Shown here piece after piece: positions 1-10,564 of a DNA stretch of 64,000 nucleotides (position 1 is its first letter; each line of letters starts with the position of its first letter). Made by a program: the position numbers and the translations under genes. Source of the stretch: Prorocentrum cordatum (taxonomy: Eukaryota; Sar; Dinophyceae; Prorocentrales; Prorocentraceae); NCBI GenBank assembly GCA_963575745.1, contig CAUYUJ010022523.1, positions 21,001-85,000 of the forward strand. Direction: 5' to 3'. The notes beneath the pieces were generated by a model, which was not told the origin of the DNA, did no database searches, and saw only the letters and a program-made list of their open reading frames with translations.

Positions 1-975
1 TCATGCACGCCGTCACGTTAGTTGTGGATACAGGTGGTGATCCTAGAGTCTTTCGCCTGGCGAGGCTGGTTCACTCGGCTCTGAGCATCGCCGCGATCGT
101 CTGCGCCACCGTCAAATTGTGCGTCGTGGCGCGCTCGTGCTGCCAAAGCTGCTTGCCCGAGATCCAGTCGGCCAGCGCACGGCTGCCCCAGGTCGCCATC
201 GGCCAGCCCGTTGTCGGCCAGCCTGTTGTGGGCCAGCCCGCCCCTGGCGAATCCTCCAAGCCGTCATGATCCGTTTGCCTCGAATGCCCAGGCGCTGTCA
301 TGTTTGTCCTGCGCCTGTTGTGCTCCGCCGACGCGCTCCCAATGCGGAGGCAGATTGAAAGCGTTGCTCAGTGCCGCTCGTCGTCTGGCGCGTTCGCGGC
401 GGCGGGCTCTGGGCCTCTGGAGCCTGGACCACCCCCCAGAGTGTCCAAGCGGAAAAAATCATAATTTGGTTCTTATGCGCCGGCGAGAAAGGCATCCAAG
501 ATGCTATGCGAACCTGATCTCTGGAGCTAGGTGGATCTTCTTGCGGGCCAAGCCAAACCCGTGTCAGGGGCGTCGACTCCAGGTAATTCGAATGCGAACA
601 TTGCCGGGGGCCGTCGGTTGAAGCCCCTATTCGGCACGACCCGTTCGAGTTGCGAGCCGCAATATGCGGGAGACGAGGAGGGCGCGCAGAAGGAGAGGGG
701 GGAGGGATCAAAGGAGGAAAAGGAAGAGGCACCACACCCCGGAGATCTCTGGGAGCACTCGGCCCCATCTTCGGGCTCGTTTTCGAGCCGAGAGAGCCCC
801 GAGACGATCCTGTTTTAACCTGCCCAGCGTTTTGGGGCGGCCTGAGAAGCGTTTGAGAGTGTCCCAGGTTGGTTCGCATGGCTTCTGAGCTTCCGATATC
901 TTTCCAGGATGGATACTTCCTTCACTGAGCAGGTCCACGCTGCCTCCCCGCGCTGGGGGCGACAGGATGTTTCCA
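1..975. other. No recognised gene (left edge)
   Basis: I see no recognised domain, RNA gene or long tandem array here. A short stretch near 190-245 repeats a ggccagcc(c/t)g-like word about three times. Open frames on both strands are short, overlap one another and resemble no family I know. Confidence 0.5.
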
Positions 976-979
976 ACGA

Positions 980-1375
980 AAGGAGGGGGAGGAGGAGGAG
1001 GAGGAGGAGGAGGAGGAGAAGGAGGAGGAGGAGGAAGAGGAGGAGGAGGAGGAGGAGGAGGAGGAGGAGGAAAAGGAGCAGGAGGAGAAGGAGGGAGCTA
1101 GGAGGAGAAGCAGGAGGAGCAGGAGGAGAAGCAGGAGGAGATAGCAGGAGGAGAGAGAGCTAGAGCAGAAGCAGGAGGAGCAGGATGAGAAGGAGGAGGA
1201 GCAGGAGGAGAAGGAGGAGGGGCAGTTGGAGAGAGAACTAGAGCAGAAGCGGCGGGGGGATGAGGGTGAAAAGATGATGAAAAAAAAGAAGAAGGAATTG
1301 GAGGGGGAGGAGGAGGAGGACGAGAAGGAGGAGGAGGAGGAGGAGGAGGAGGAGGGGGAAAACGAGGAGGAGGAC
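980..1375. repeat. (GGA)n purine tract
   Basis: Nearly uninterrupted GGA/GAA triplets on the plus strand, with AGCAGGA-type variants in the middle third. The Arg/Glu-rich and Ser/Leu-rich frames that cross it are by-products of the repeat, not genes. It passes directly into a degenerate CTTGGGG-type repeat on its right. Confidence 0.9.
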
Positions 1376-1384
1376 AAAAGCAGC

Positions 1385-1790
1385 AAAAGAGCCCAAGAGA
1401 GCCCCAAAACGGCCCCAAGAGATGCCAAAGAGGGAGACAACGAGCCGAACATTCCGGTATTCTACCCCACGAGGCTCCAAGGATGCACCAAGAAGCCCCC
1501 AAAGGCTCCAAGAGGCCCCCCAAGGGCTCCCCGATACCGGCCCCGAATCGGTCCCCAGAACACCACGACAGCCCGATGACGGCCCAAAAACAACAACCTC
1601 AGAAGAGCCCATGTGGCCCCCCAGAGCCACAAAAGCCCCCCAAGACGGTTTCAAAGAACCCCAAAACGGCCCCAGCCTCCAAATACCGCCCAGGAGCAGG
1701 ACTGCCTTCGAGGGCCCCAAACGAGTCCCAACAAGCCCCAAGTGGGCCGCCAAGAAGGCCCAATGATGCCACGTTGTATGATTTCTGTCG
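1385..1790 (-). repeat. Degenerate CTTGGGG-family repeat, reverse orientation
   Basis: On the plus strand the stretch is built from irregular ccccaa(g/a) words such as ccccaaaacggccccaa. On the minus strand it reads as ttggggcc(g/t)ttttggggc and similar. The same word family recurs at 12790-13015, 13900-14150, 15225-15420 and 35340-35870. No domain is recognisable in any frame. Confidence 0.6.
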
Positions 1791-1882
1791 TTCGCACGCG
1801 AACAGCACGCCACCCTACAGCCCTCTCGGATTTGCGAAGCCTTGGCGGGCGCTTCACCGTCGCGGTTGCCTTGTCGACGCCC

Positions 1883-1883
1883 T

Positions 1884-1919
<36 letters not shown>

Positions 1920-1949
1920 GCGTCCTTCGTCGTCGTCGTCGTCGTCGAG
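1883..1949. repeat. (GTC)n microsatellite
   Basis: About twenty TCG triplets, with one short break near 1920. Confidence 0.9.
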
Positions 1950-2002
1950 TTCGTTGGCCACGGCTAGAACCTAAGCGCGCGCGAAGCGCGCGCGTGGTTC
2001 TA

Positions 2003-2183
2003 GTATGTATGTATGCATGCATGCATGCTTGCATGCATGCATGCATGTATGTATGTACGTAGGTAGGTAGGTATGTATGTATGTGTGTATGTGTGTATGT
2101 GTATGTATGTAGGTAGGTAGGTAGGTATGTATGTATGTGTGTGTATGTATGTATGTATGTATGTATGTATGTACATATGTATG

Positions 2184-2218
<35 letters not shown>
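2003..2218. repeat. (GTAT)n / (AT)n tetranucleotide array
   Basis: GTAT, GTAG and GCAT tetranucleotides run from about 2003 and end in a pure AT dinucleotide run at about 2188-2215. Long Tyr/His/Met-rich frames on both strands are repeat artefacts. Confidence 0.9.
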
Positions 2219-2220
<2 letters not shown>

Positions 2221-2610
2221 CCACCCAACTACCCAGCCCGATGCAGCTTCGAGCAACGCACGATGTGACCGTCTCTTTCAATGTGGCGCGGCTGAAGGTA
2301 CGACGCCCAGGCAGCGTTGATGGGGGGGGCACGGGTCGAATTCGCCATGTGGTCACGCAGCGTGGGGGTGGGCCCGACATGGACGGGGAGAGGGGGGCAT
2401 CATGCGGGCCCTGCCACCAGGGCCTTAGTGACGGTCTTCGGTGGGACTCCTCATGGCGCTACGAAGCGTTAGTGGATGCGCCGAAATTCGGTGGAGCTCC
2501 CGAGAAGGCCACGAAACGTGTGACGGGTGAAGCGAAATGGGCGGGAGGACGCCACGCGCACCTTGCTGTTGGAGTTTTCGATGGAGCTTCTTGTGGGGTC
2601 CACGAAATGT

Positions 2611-2627
2611 TGACGATGATGGTGAGT

Positions 2628-2684
<57 letters not shown>

Positions 2685-3164
2685 CTGATGCGGATGCGGA
2701 TGCGGATGCGGATGCGGATGTTGGTGATGATGGTGGTGGTGGTGATGGTGATCATGGTGATGGTGATCATGGTGATCCTGGTGATGGTGAGGAGTGAGGA
2801 TGAGGATGAGGATGGTGAGGATGAGGATGAGGATGGTAAGGATGAGGATGAGGATAAGGATGATGATCATGTTGATTATGGTGAATATGAGGATGAGGAT
2901 GAGGATGGGGATGAGGATGATGGTGGTGGTGGTGATGGTGCTGGTGATGGTGGTGGTGATGGTGATGGTGGTTCGGATGAATGTGATATTGATTATGATG
3001 CTGACGATGGCGATGATGCTGATGATGATGATGATGATGATGACGATGACGATGGCGATGATGATGATGATGATGATGAGGATGCTGATGCTGATGATGA
3101 TGTTGATGCGGCTGATGATGATGATGCTATTGCTGATGATGATGATGATGATGATGATGCTGCT

Positions 3165-3195
<31 letters not shown>

Positions 3196-3400
3196 ATGCT
3201 GCTGCTGATGATGATGATGATGCTGATGATGATGCTGATGCTGATGCTGATGCTGATGCTGATGCTGATGCTGATGCTGATGCTGATGCTGATGATGATG
3301 ATGATGATGCTGATGATGCTGATGATGATGATGCGGAGGAGGAGGGGAGGAGGAGAGGAGGAGGAGGAGGAGCAGGAGGAGGAGGAGGAGGGGGTGCGGA
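2611..3400. repeat. (GAT)n array passing into (GGA)n
   Basis: GAT triplets with GGAT and GCTGAT variants (higher-order 6-mer GATGCT at about 3235-3295), changing at about 3334 to GGA/GAG. The Asp-rich frame across it (2127-3881) shows no domain outside the repeat and is not taken as a gene. Confidence 0.9.
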
Positions 3401-3588
3401 CAGACGCGGGGCTCTGTGTATTCAAAACGAGGACCCAACACTAAAAGATGGCTGGGAGCTGCGTCGAGGGTCTGGGTGCGCGCCCTCCTGGCCGTGTTTG
3501 AGGGGGCGGAGGCACCGATCTGGGGCCCAGGGCGGGCCCAGCCAGGGTCGGCGCGGAGGCACTCCGAGTTGCTCAATGAGCACTCCTC

Positions 3589-3677
3589 TATGCCATACCT
3601 CCTGTCGGCCCCTCTTCCGGTCTCCTCGCTCGCGCCGGGCCCGTCCCCGACGCGGTCCAACCTTCGCACGCTATGCC
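3589..3677 (-). repeat. ~89 bp dispersed repeat, reverse copy
   Basis: The reverse complement matches 5331-5418 closely, sharing words such as gcgtgcgaaggttgga and aggggccgacagg. The two copies point at each other across the two-exon gene end at 4086-4931. Confidence 0.7.
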
Positions 3678-3924
3678 AGGAAAGAGCCCTTGGTACACCC
3701 ACAACGCGAACCACCTCCCCATACCCGTGTTGCTCAGCAGCTCGAGGTGCTAGAAGTCAAGGGGCCACAACTGGGGAGGCCGTGTTCCCTGCAACTGGTC
3801 GAGGGGTCCTCGACGCGACGGGTTCCCTCATTGGGGGCCCACGAATACAGCTCCCTCAGTTGTGGCTTGTCGGATAGTTGAGCGACCAAGGGAGACGGGG
3901 TCACCTGCGGGGACACTGGCGCGT

Positions 3925-4030
3925 AAGCTGCCCGCGTAAGGTCGCGCGTGAGCGCCCTCTTCTCCGCGCGGAGTGCCGCGTGACTGCCCTGCGCGGGCTG
4001 CCCCGTCAGCTGCCTCGCGAGGCCGCCGTG
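3925..4030 (+). repeat. Dispersed ~110 bp GC-rich repeat, copy 1
   Basis: Contains gtcgcgcgtgagcgccct and a following ctgcgcggg..gccccgt block, both shared with 6065-6175. A weaker copy lies at 47045-47120. This copy sits just upstream of the presumed acceptor site at 4084-4085 and so may be intron sequence. Confidence 0.55.
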
Positions 4031-4085
4031 CCGTCGCGCGGGGGACCCCTTTCCTTCTGCCGCCCGGTTGGCGCCCTCCTCGCAG

Positions 4086-4408
4086 GGACCCCTGGTCGCA
4101 GTCGGGCGGCGCCCAGGCACCGGCACACCCCGGGGCGCACGCGGCCGCGCCGGCGGCGGCGCACGCCGTGCCTCGGCCGGCAGCCCACGCCCCCGCGCCG
4201 CCGGCGCCCGCGGCCCACGCCTCCGCGCCGCCGCCGGCGGAGGCGGCCCACGCGGCCGCGCTCGCCGCTGGAGAGGCCGGCGCGTGGGCGGGACAGCAGC
4301 GGCCGGCGCCGCCAGACGCCGCCGCCGCGCCGCCCGCTGCCGCCGCGCCCGAGAGGGCCGCGGCCGCGGGCGGGGAGGGGGCGGCCGCGGCGGGCCCCTG
4401 CAGCGGAG
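4086..4408 (+). CDS. Penultimate exon of a host-type gene, Ala/Pro-rich
   Basis: A stretch open for the whole exon, rich in Ala, Pro, Gly and His (codons begin at 4087), with no recognisable domain. It is called an exon because it follows a pyrimidine-rich acceptor-like site (ccctcctcgcag, AG at 4084-4085) and ends at AG|GT (4408/4409). It leaves one base of a split codon that fits exactly with the next exon at 4624. The composition suggests a disordered linker in front of the SH3-like exon. Earlier exons were not identified. The alternative is that this is only GC-rich low-complexity DNA with a chance open frame. Confidence 0.4.
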
Positions 4409-4623
4409 GTCGAAGAATAGAAGCGGCACAGACCGGAAAACTCTCGGAGTTCTGCGCGGAGTTCTCTCGGATCTGCGCTGGGCCTCCGCGGTGGCGCCTC
4501 CGGCGCCGCTCCGGCGCCGCCGTTGGCGCGTTCCGCGCGCCAGGGAGGGGGGGCCAGCGCGGATTCAAGAGATCCGCACGAACCTCCCAACGTGGATGTT
4601 CACGCAGTGTTTTCTTCTTCCAG
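4409..4623 (+). other. Probable intron made of a dispersed repeat (introner-like)
   Basis: Starts GTCGAAG and ends in a long pyrimidine tract plus AG (tgttttcttcttccag). Removing it keeps the reading frame: one leftover G plus GA gives Gly. The interior (about 4440-4600) resembles 34495-34640, and partly 27885-27930, in words such as ggatc(t/g)gcgctgggc and gcgcg..ccgcgcgcc. An intron built from a repeat found elsewhere in the window fits an introner, but the splice sites are predicted only. Confidence 0.5.
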
Positions 4624-4931
4624 GAGGCAGCGCGGCGGCCCCGCGTTATGCCGTCTCCACGGAGGAGCTGAATGGGGGTGGCCTCTTCGTGGTCCGGAGC
4701 CCCTACGACAGGGCGCTGGAGACCAACGAAGGCGCGGGCTACATGTCCGTGCGCGAGGGGGATGTCGTCTACGTCTGCGAAGGCACGTTTGAGCAAGGGC
4801 AGGGGGAGTCGGGGGTCAACTTTTACGAGCACTACGTCTTCGCGCAGCGCCAGGCGCAGGCGGGCAGCGGGCAGCCCGAGCATGGCTGGGTCGCCGTCCC
4901 GCCCCTGCTGTACGAGAGCGAGGGCGACTGA
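4624..4931 (+). CDS. Terminal exon with SH3-like domain
   Basis: About 102 codons to a TGA at 4929-4931. The translation has a typical SH3-like layout: an aromatic/acidic first strand (FVVRSPYDRALETNEGAG), the signature GYMSVREGDVVYV, a diverging loop, then GWVAVPPLLY corresponding to the GW..P..Y end of SH3 folds. SH3 domains bind proline-rich peptides, and the preceding Ala/Pro-rich exon could act as linker or ligand. Composition is ordinary coding rather than low-complexity, and no transposon domain is present, so this is the best host-gene candidate in the window. Upstream exons and the full product remain unknown. The SH3 assignment rests on pattern recognition alone. Confidence 0.5.
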
Positions 4932-5330
4932 TGGGCACTCCTAGGCAAGCCCGCAGGGGAGTCGCCCCGTTGTCTTCGGCGCTGAGGACCGCGGCGGTGT
5001 CGCCTTCGTGCTCGCGGACGTGCTGCGCGCCCGCGGGAGGCGTCGGTCGCGGCCCTGCGCCACAGTTGGCGCCCTCGGCGCCGGGAATCGCGGCGGTGGC
5101 TGCGCCGTGCTGAAGTACAGCGTGCCCTCGGGAGGCGCCGCGGCCCGAGGTGGCCCCCCGGGCGCCAGGGCCGGCGCCCTCGGCGCAGGGGAGTGCACGG
5201 CGGTGGCGCCGTCGTGAGCAAAGTTCTGCGCGCCCGCGGAGGTCGCCACCCGCCGCCCGGCGCGGCGGCGCGACATCAAAAGAGGTGCCCGCATTTGTGA
5301 TGTTCCAACCTGCGCTCATGGCTCTTTCGG

Positions 5331-5418
5331 TATGGCGTGCGAAGGTTGGATCGCGTCAGGGGGTGGGCCCAGCGCGCGCGAGGAGACCAGCAAAGGGGCC
5401 GACAGGCGGTATGGCATG
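5331..5418 (+). repeat. ~89 bp dispersed repeat, forward copy
   Basis: Inverted partner of 3589-3677. The unit begins tatggcgtgc and ends ggtatggcat, so its ends carry a short direct repeat of tatggc. Confidence 0.7.
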
Positions 5419-6064
5419 GCGTTGTACTGTTCTAACCTTCTTTCCCCTTGTAAACAGTTTCGAGCACCAAGAGAGTGCCCAGACTGGAGGGTTTTCGCGT
5501 GTCAGGCCTGGGGAGGCGATACCCGTTCGACGCTGTTTCGATACTCTTCGGGGTGCTGGAAATTCTTTCTGCCATGTGGTCCTTGAGTAAGATGGGGGCA
5601 ACATAGGCCCACATGGGTGTTGGGGCCCGATGGGGGGCTGTCACCGCTGTGCCTGCAACCGTCCTAGCGCTGCCGTCTTGGCTAGGATGGGTTGTTCGCG
5701 GGGAGGTGTCGAGGTTATCAGCGCAGCTGTCCTCCCGTCCGGGTTGGTCCCTTCTTCGGTCCCTCGCTCCACCCATCGCCCAGTGTTCTCCAGCCTCGCC
5801 TTGTCTACAGATTTTCAGTGCAAGTGCGCGCTTTTCAACAGCGTCTTGCTGGCCCGCTGGCTGCGGTGGCCCAGCACTGGTTCGGGCCAGCAGGAGGGGG
5901 GAGAAGGAGGCCCCCTTTGTCGCCACAGATGGCGCGGCTCGAAAGGCTTGTGAGTTTCGACCTGTGGAGGGGTCCGGGGGCTGATTTTGACCGGATTTGC
6001 CCTCGCCTCCCCTGTGTGGGGCGACGTCGCGGAAACGTGGTCGAGTGCGCGGACATTCTTACGT

Positions 6065-6175
6065 TCTCACGTCGGTTGCCCGCGTAGCGTCGCGCGTGAG
6101 CGCCCTGCTTCTTTGCGCGGGGTGTCGGGTGACTGGCCTGCGCGAGTTGCCCCGTGAGGTCGCTGCGTCCTTCGC
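6065..6175 (+). repeat. Dispersed ~110 bp GC-rich repeat, copy 2
   Basis: Shares gtcgcgcgtgagcgccct and the downstream ctgcgcg..gccccgt block with 3925-4030. Confidence 0.6.
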
Positions 6176-6262
6176 GTCACCCATACACGTAGTCGAGGGA
6201 GGCCAAGGGAATCCCCAAGAAGACATACCTCGCAAAGAGGTCCTCGGGGCTCAACGTGATCG

Positions 6263-6424
6263 TCCTTCATCCTCGTCTTCTGTCCTCTTCCGTCCACTCT
6301 CTTCATCCTCGCTTCCCTCTTTCTTCGTCCCCCCCTCCTCCCTTCTCAATTCTCCCTCGTGCTCCCTTCCTCGTCCGCTGCCTCCTGCTCATCCCGCTCT
6401 CTCTCTCTCTCATTTTGTTAGCTT

Positions 6425-6459
<35 letters not shown>

Positions 6460-6660
6460 TTCTCAATGTCTCTCCCCCTCTCCCTCTTTCGCTTCCTCCG
6501 CCTCCCCCCCCGCTCCCATCCCTTTTCTCTCAGCTCCCCCTTACATTCTCTCCAACGCTCCTCCTCCTCCTCCTCCTCCTTCTCCTCCCTCTTCCTTGCA
6601 GCTTCACGTTGTATCCCTCCCGTCCCTCCTCTCTGTCTCCCTCCTCTTCCTCATCCTCCC
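6263..6660. repeat. Pyrimidine-rich tract, (CT)n and (CCT)n
   Basis: Strong strand asymmetry, with CT dinucleotides around 6395-6465 and CCT triplets around 6560-6595. Leu/Ser/Pro-rich frames here are artefacts. Confidence 0.85.
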
Positions 6661-6664
6661 CCTG

Positions 6665-8555
6665 AACTTGCGTTCCGCAGCGGGTTCCACTCCGCTCTCC
6701 CCCACACCCGTCCTCCCCCCGCTGCTAGCGCCGACGACCGCCCGACCTCCCCTGGGGCGCGTTCTCGCCAACAGCTCTCGCGCCGGACCCCGGCCTCGCA
6801 CCGCCCCCCCCCCCGACCCAGGACGGCGGCGGCGCCGCCGCCGACGACGACTGCGGCCGAGGCGACGACTGCCGACGACGGCGACGGCCGCGCGAGCCGC
6901 GAAACCCACCGCTGGCTCCGCAGGGCGCGCCTCCACCCGGCGCGACGCGGGAGCGCGGGGCCCCCCTCTGCGCGGGCGCGGTCGGCTTGCCCGGAGTGCC
7001 CTCCCTGTGTTGCATCTTCAGGGGGCCCTCGCCTGTCCCCAAGGTTGGCAGTCTTCTCTGAGGCCCGGCGCGGGCTCGATGCGGGCTCGACGCGGATGTG
7101 TCGTGGATTCGACGCAGGTCCGACGTGGATTCGAGGCGTATTCGACTCGGCGGGACCCGCCGTGCTCACATGAGGCCCACGCAGAGGATTCTAGCATCAG
7201 GCATTCTCCAGACTTCTCTTCGTCGGCGCGTCCGACGTGGGTTCGCGATGGGACATTCGAAGGGCCTCCAAAGATGCAACATGACGCAGCGGGCGGATGA
7301 ACGGCGGGGGCGGCCCTCAGGCAGATGGGGTTGCCCTGCTGCGGCCTGGGAGGGGGGATGCGCCCAGGCCCTCTTCTCGTCGCCGACAACGAATCACGGC
7401 GGGAGGTTCTTCGGGCCGTGGACATAGAGAACGGCTCTGCAGGGAAAGCGGCCCCCAGGGGGAGGGTCTGGAGTTCTCGTGGGTCCACGTCATGTAAACA
7501 AGCATGACGTCGGAGATCAGGGGAGGGTGGGGAGGAGGGTAAGATGGATGTTTCATTTAAGAGGAGGAGGATTACCAGAGAAGCCCAACATGTATCAGCG
7601 CTGCTTGAATACACCCTCCCGTCCCGAGACCCCCCCCCCTCATCAGTACCTACGACGACTGCGCTTCACGACGCGAAGTGCACCCCCCTGTGGAGGCTAA
7701 AGGGAGGGTTGCACAGAGAGGGAGGAGGCGGCGAGAGCAACCCGAGATGTAGCAGCAGTGTTGGACTGCCCCCTCGCGTTCGGCGTCCCCTCCCCCCCGC
7801 ACTCGTGCCTGCGGGAAGTCGTCCTCCCCTGCGCGAGGCTGCCCTCGTGGACAGGAGAGCGCCCCATAGGGGGGCCCGCAGCTGGGACGGCCGCTCCGTC
7901 TTGAGGGGAACCGCCGTCCGTCCTGGGGAGCTCGAGGAGTGCGGCGAGGTGCGGCACTGCAGTTCGAGGAGGTGCCCGGCGACAGGCCCGCCTGGAAGAG
8001 GGGCCACCCTGCCTCTGCTGCGCACTTTCCGCGGCTGGCCACACAGCAAACAGAACAGCTGGCGAGAGCTTCACTCTGAGAAGGAGCCGCCCTTCGGAGA
8101 AGCAGCTGCGCAATCGGATCTCAAGGGCCGCGTCCCCTGTCGCCGCCCTCTATGGTTGGCTAGGTTGAGTTAGTATGGCGACGTGGTAGCGGAGCATCTC
8201 GGAGCCCTTGTTGGGTGGGCGGGGTTGCGGTAGGTTGTGGGAGCAGGGGCCGATTTGTGCAGTGCTGGGCCCTGGGCGTGTAGTCTTGAACCGCTACCTG
8301 CCTAACTACAGAGAAGCAAGAAGGTGGAGATGCAAAACGCATGTGGCACCTTCGCTGAACAAATGTTTTTGGCTTTCAGGGCCACCTTGCTGGGGGCGAC
8401 TCCGAAAAGGTGTCGGGGCCGACTTTGGCGCTATGTGGTGACAGGTCAATCAGATTCGCGAGATATGTCCGTTGCATCCGAAGCTGTGAACTTGGGGCCC
8501 CCCATTGACGAAGCACGTTCCAGGACAAAATCGGGAAGGCCCGCGGTGATGAGCG
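6665..8555. other. No recognised gene
   Basis: GC-rich sequence with overlapping frames on both strands but no family motif. A short imperfect minisatellite lies at 7065-7155. An acceptor-like site (tgtgttgcatcttcag) ends near 7020 but could not be tied to an exon. Confidence 0.45.
7065..7155. repeat. Short imperfect minisatellite
   Basis: Six to seven irregular units of a gattcgacg(c/t)(g/a)gg-like word. Confidence 0.6.
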
Positions 8556-8557
8556 AT

Positions 8558-8702
8558 AAGGTTCAGGAGGAGGAGGAGGAATATGATGAAAAGCATGAGG
8601 AGGAGGAGGAAAGGGAAGATGACAAGGAGGAGGAGGAGGAGGAGGAGGAGGAGGAAAGAGAATATTGAAAAGGAGGAGGAGAAGGAGGAGGAGGAGGAGG
8701 AC
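8558..8702. repeat. (GGA)n purine tract
   Basis: GGA triplets with GAAA/GATGA interruptions. Confidence 0.9.
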
Positions 8703-8704
8703 GT

Positions 8705-9760
8705 GGTGGTTGAAGGCTGACGGCATGAAAGTCCGATCCGATATCTGGCTGCGCATTCACAGGGCGGGGCTCCCGCTCCGCGGGGCCAGGAGAGAGCACG
8801 GCCGGGTCTACTAGGCCCAGCCGCGGGCCGGCGTGCCAACCAGAGGCACCGCTTGGGCGTCGCGTGATGGGGGGGGGTGCAACAAACTGGATGCAGCGAG
8901 GGCTGCAGCAGAGGGGCCCTTTAGGGTCCCAGATGGGGCCTTTCAGGCCCGAGGAGTGCACCCTCCTTCCTCCCAGTAGTCTGTCCCCCCCCCCCATGGA
9001 AGCGACGCCCAGGCCGCGGTTCTACCCGCCGGCCCGACTGGGCCCGAGGGCAGAGCCCCAGCTTGCCGAGCCGAGTCCAACCGTGGTGACGCCGCCACAC
9101 CCAGCGGCCGGAACACCAGAGCAACAGCCGGCGGCCCCGCGACGGCCGCTCACATTCGTAACGGGGCGGCGATAAATGGGGAGGCAGCGAGGGCTGCAGA
9201 AATGGTGCCCGTTAGGGCCCTTAAGAGGGGCCCTTGCGGAGCCAAAAGGGGACCTTCAGGGTCCGAGTCGTGCACCTGTCTTCCCCCCCATCTATCGCCC
9301 CCCCACTAACCGCAGCCCGACGATAAGAGAGAGTCCCCCCCTGAGTCTTACTTATATATTGTTTTCTCTTGGTCTCCTTGTGTATCATTATCTACAACAG
9401 GCGGGGAGGCGGAACTTTATCATCACGCTCTCCAGATTATGCATAGCACTATGAGTAATCTTCCAAGGAGGCGCCCGGAGTGAAACCAGTGTACCATTCC
9501 GCCATCGTATTTCGTAGGAGTTGTGTTCTTCTGCTCTTCCCACATCTCAAGGCAGGCCCTCAAGATGGATCATGGAGGCTCCATCTAGGAGGCTTTTGAA
9601 GACCGATCCAGACATCCTAACATCGATATCTCCGGGAAAATATTATCTCTCCTGGACACCGAACTTTCTTATCTCTGCTGGATTATTCTCGCGGCAACGG
9701 GTTCAGCGACGCCCAAGGCCCTTGGCCTCGCCACCTCTTCCAGCGCCTGCTCTTCGCGCC
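8705..9760. other. No recognised gene
   Basis: A weak internal duplication is visible: cagcgagggctgcag with flanking gcccttt/ttagg words near 8895-8940 and again near 9185-9260. No coding domain was found. A short AT-richer patch lies at 9340-9480. Confidence 0.45.
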
Positions 9761-9764
9761 TCCG

Positions 9765-9945
9765 CTTCTCCTCCTCCTCCTCCTCTTCGTCCCCCTTCTC
9801 CTCCCCCTCCTCCTCCTCCTCCTCCTCCTCCGCTCCTCCTCCTCCTCCTCCTCCTCCTCCTCCTCCTCCTCCTCCTCCTCCTCCTCCTCCCCTCCCTCCT
9901 CCTTCTCCTCCTCCTCCTACTCCTCTTCCTCTTGCGTCTCGCGGC
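9765..9945. repeat. (CCT)n array
   Basis: About sixty CCT triplets with minor breaks, directly adjoining the minus-strand Cys-rich fragment at 9957-10387. Confidence 0.9.
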
Positions 9946-9956
9946 GCTCCCAGGCG

Positions 9957-10387
9957 ATGGCCGCCCGCGGGCTCTGGAACCTTTTGGAGCTCGGCGACAG
10001 TCCCCAGGGCCAGGGGCCGCCATTCCGAGCCATACCTGGAGGCCTGCACTTCCCCCCGATGCCGGGTCGAGCATCGTGCGCAAGGTGGCCCGCGCTGTCT
10101 GGCCCCCGGGGCGGGTCAATCCTGACGCTCTTCTGGCGCGGGTGCGGGCGGAGCCCCTGTTTCAGCCAGCGCCGTGCCTCCGCCAGGCCAGTTGCCTCTG
10201 GGCCCTGGCAAGCCTCCAGGAGCTTCCCCCGGCCCTGCCTTCGATGCCGCGCGTTGGCCCCGCAGCTCGTGCAGCAGAGCACGTCTGGCTGTCCCCGGCA
10301 CCCAGCCGCCACGACGCTGTGGCCTCGGAGCCTCCAGGGGCTATCTGCGACGTCCGCGCCCTCCTCGCAGCATCCCTCCGCTGGCAC
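9957..10387 (-). pseudogene. Retroelement C-terminal Cys-rich domain fragment
   Basis: The minus-strand reading frame contains PDVLCCTSCGANARHR, then a basic spacer, LLEACQGPE, and an amphipathic segment ending WLKQGLRPHP. This CxxCG...C...GLHP-like pattern is the tail that follows RNase H-like regions in retroelement proteins of this kind. Similar tails occur at 61890-62323 and at the end of the intact element at 42352-42660. No RT or RNase H remains beside it, so it is a 5'-truncated or fragmented insertion. It abuts a (CCT)n array on its downstream side and a palindromic element on its upstream side. Assignment is by pattern only. Confidence 0.45.
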
Positions 10388-10564
10388 CTCAACCTCGAGT
10401 TCGTCCTCCTCTTGTCTCTGCGGCGTGGCCGATGACCGCCCTCGTGCTCCTCCCGGCGGCGGTTGCCAGGCGGCCTAAGCAGGTGCCCCATCCATGCCCG
10501 CGTGGTCGCGCAACTCTGGCCTCTGCATGTGGGCCTGAGCCTCGCCCAACCACCGGGTAATCTA

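Larger units (their letters stand above)
4935..6255. other. Flank of the SH3-like gene: short repeats, no clear gene
   Basis: Contains the forward ~89 bp repeat (5331-5418) and copy 2 of the ~110 bp repeat (6065-6175). It has two acceptor-like sites that I cannot connect to a protein: pyrimidine tract plus AG near 5458 (ccccttgtaaacag) and near 5814 (gccttgtctacag). No domain was recognised. Confidence 0.45.

Noticed and set aside
922-1452. Ser/Phe-rich and Arg/Glu-rich frames
   Set aside because: Artefacts of the (GGA)n tract.
2127-3881. Long Asp-rich open frame (584 codons)
   Set aside because: It is a translation of the (GAT)n array; no domain outside the repeat.
5459-5590. Possible exon after the acceptor-like site at 5458
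   Set aside because: No frame gives a recognisable protein or a matching partner exon.
9917-10435. Plus-strand 304-codon frame (9521-10435) as a gene
   Set aside because: It runs through the (CCT)n array, and the minus strand carries the recognisable Cys-rich pattern.
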